Shown piece by piece: positions 55,501-58,500 of a DNA stretch of 64,000 nt. Position 1 is the stretch's first letter. Every line of letters begins with the position of its first letter. This DNA comes from Phoronis australis (lineage: Eukaryota > Phoronida > Phoronidae): NCBI GenBank assembly GCA_002633005.1, contig NMRA01000133.1:490627-554626 (forward strand), written 5' to 3'. The notes beneath the pieces were generated by a model. The model searched no databases, was not told the origin of the DNA, and worked only from the letters and a program-made list of their open reading frames with translations. Both the position numbers and the translations under genes were made by a program.

Positions 55501-58500
55501 TCCCATCAACATCACAAATTTTGAGGAGTTGGGAAGTGTAACACCTGTGCTTTAATAGCTATTGCAACTCCTCTAAAAATAGGTGGATTAAACTGTGGAA
55601 CTGCACAGTTCTCCTTCAGTGGGAAAGGTCTAATCAAACCGTATTACGGTAATCACTACAGATCGTGACATGCAACACATGCACTCAATCAAGCGAGTGA
55701 TTCAACTTCGCTATTTCTGGTGTTCAATCCCTGAAGAGAACTACGGAAAAACTCCAATGTTTTTTTTTGTCGGAGACTAGCAATTAGTAGAGAAGGAAAG
55801 GAAATTGCGATGAAGCTTTGACAAACCGGAGTTCCCATGATTAGAAAGTGACAAAAGTCACAAAATAACTACGAATCACAAGCTGCACTCACTCGAGCAA
55901 AAATTTAGTGGAAAAGATGTGCTATATGATTCCGCAAAAATGTCCGTAATCGGCGAGCCTTCATACGGCTGTTGGTCATATTGACCACAGCTTCCCTCTA
56001 GATCCCTCATTCATTCAAAACTATTGCTCCCCTTACTATCTATGAATGATAGGCCACTGGACTCTAGTAAAGAATTATGGGAAGTCGAGTTTTAGCGCAG
56101 GGTTTATTTGTTACATATTTTTGGGTGTTAGAAAACAGCGATTAATGTTCCGTCTTTACACTGAACGTCTGCCTCAGCGTGCTCAACGTCGTCAGCAATC
56201 AGCAACGATGTTAATGTACTTGTGAATGGTGGACTTGCCTATTGTCGCGGGTTTGCAAGGGCGTCTCATCAGACCAGATCTTTTACAAAATCAAAAGAAA
56301 TCAAAGTCAAAACTGGAAGCTTTTACGACTATGGCAGGGATGCCTTTGGCACACATGGTGCTATGTATGTCACCTCAGTTTTCCATTTCCTGGCGAGTAA
56401 TAAATTATCAGGCTTATCCAAACAACTGTCACAATGTCTGAAGCACATTCAGAAATAAGAGGTAAATATAAACTGCCACAAGAAAGCAAGTTAAAACTGT
56501 CTGCAAACAGAGAGCGAAATTGATCTGACAAGTAACACTTAGAGAAAGAGATCGAAGGACGATGAAGACCGCGACACTTGACGACAAAGACAACGGCTAC
56601 AGGGAAGGACTTTGAAGAGCACGACACATGATGACTAGGACAATGGCTCTTGGGAAGGACATTGAAGAGCACGATTCTTGATGACAAAGACAGCGGCTCT
56701 TGGGAAGGACTTTGAAGAGCACGACACGTGATGACAAAGACTACGGCTCTTGGGAAGGACTTTGAAGAGCACAACACTAGATGACTAAGACAACAGGTAA
56801 TGGGAAGGACTTTGAAGGACACGACAGTTGATGACAAAGACAACGGCTACTGGGAAGGACTTTGAAGGGCACGACAGTTGATGACAAAGACTACGGCTCT
56901 TGGGAAGGACTTTGAAGAGCACGACACGTGATGACTAAGACAGTTCATGGGAAGGACTTTGAAGAGCATGACACTTGATGACAAAGTCAACCGCTCTTGG
57001 GAAGGACTTTGACGAGCACGACACTTGATAACAAAGACAATGGCTACAACAGGGCTGCAAACCTATTAAGAACATCCTGTGCAACCTTCATGCTAAATAT
57101 CCGTACTTTACAAGTGAAAACTTGTACAATTTCCAACATTTAAAGAAGATGGATCGATACACACACAAAAAAAATTTCAATTTCAAACCATGATTGACTA
57201 AAAAAGCAACATTAATAACTTAGCTCGTCACATCAATGTTTTTCGGCTTTTGCTGTCAGCATGGTTGACTTCTTCCCATAATATCAAGGCCCCACAAATC
57301 CCGATATCTCATAATTCTTGATCCATAACAATGTTATAGCTGTCACGGTTCTCAGTGTTGAAGACAGCGTGATTAAAGGTGGTTAATTCCATTCCTGTCC
57401 TCTAAATGTAATTAAATGCATCAGTATAATCGTCTCCGTAATTTCCCTCTCGATGACAATTTCCAAAGCACACGATGTCCCACAATGCAAAACCAAGTAA
57501 GTGCATTTTTCATTGGCCAGTCCTTCACAATAAATTGCAACTGACCAATCACAAAAGGAAAATTTTGCACGCGAACTGCATTCTGCACTGTTACGCAGGA
57601 TACATTTCTTTGGCCAGATCTTGTGTTATTGACAATTTCTGTCACTTTCCGATAATTCCTGCCTCAATCTTCAATCGTCTGGTGCTTCGAAACACTGCTG
57701 ATTTTATTTTTTTGAAGAAATATATGCTCTACACCGGTAACATCTGAAAATCTGTACGTAGTTATTTTTAGGCTGTTAAAATACGTAGAATACAGACAAA
57801 TCTGCAACAATTGGCAGTCCTGCTACAGGGAAGGAGGAGAATGACATTAGATAACACAGACAACAGCTACTGGGAAGTATTTTGAAAAGACAGTTGATGA
57901 CAAAGACAACAGCCACTAGAAAGGACTTAGAAGAGCACGACAGTTGATGACAAAGACAACAGCCACTAGGAAGGACTTAGAAGAGCACGGCACTTGATGA
58001 CAAAGACAACAGCCTCTAGCAAGGACTTAGAAGAGCACGACAGTTGATGACAAAGACAACAGCCACTAGGAAGGACTTAGAAGAGCACGGCACGTGATGA
58101 CAAAGGCGACGGCTACTGGGAAGGAAGTTGAAGATCATGACAATTGATGACTAAGAATGCAGACAACAATGCGACAACACCAACACGTATGTGTCAACGA
58201 CATCAATGACAACAACGTCAGTGGCAGTGATGGTGTCACCACTATGAGTGCTACCATCACCAGTGACTATGACAAACCACTGACCATCAGGGCATCTATG
58301 GCCAATGATAATAAGTGATTACGTTTTATGACCCTAATTCAGTTTGCTATTACTCCTGTAGAGACATGGGTCTAGGATAGTTTCTTGTACCTTACATCAT
58401 ACTGTTTTACTCTGGACTTGCATTTATCAACTTTGCTGCATAACTTTTAAGTGCAAATTTTTCCACTTCTTTACAAACGGGAGAACAAAATTTACTGGTA

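Noticed and set aside
56370-56843. 157-codon minus-strand frame rich in Ser and Leu
   Set aside because: Runs through the 50-bp minisatellite; no start context or homology.
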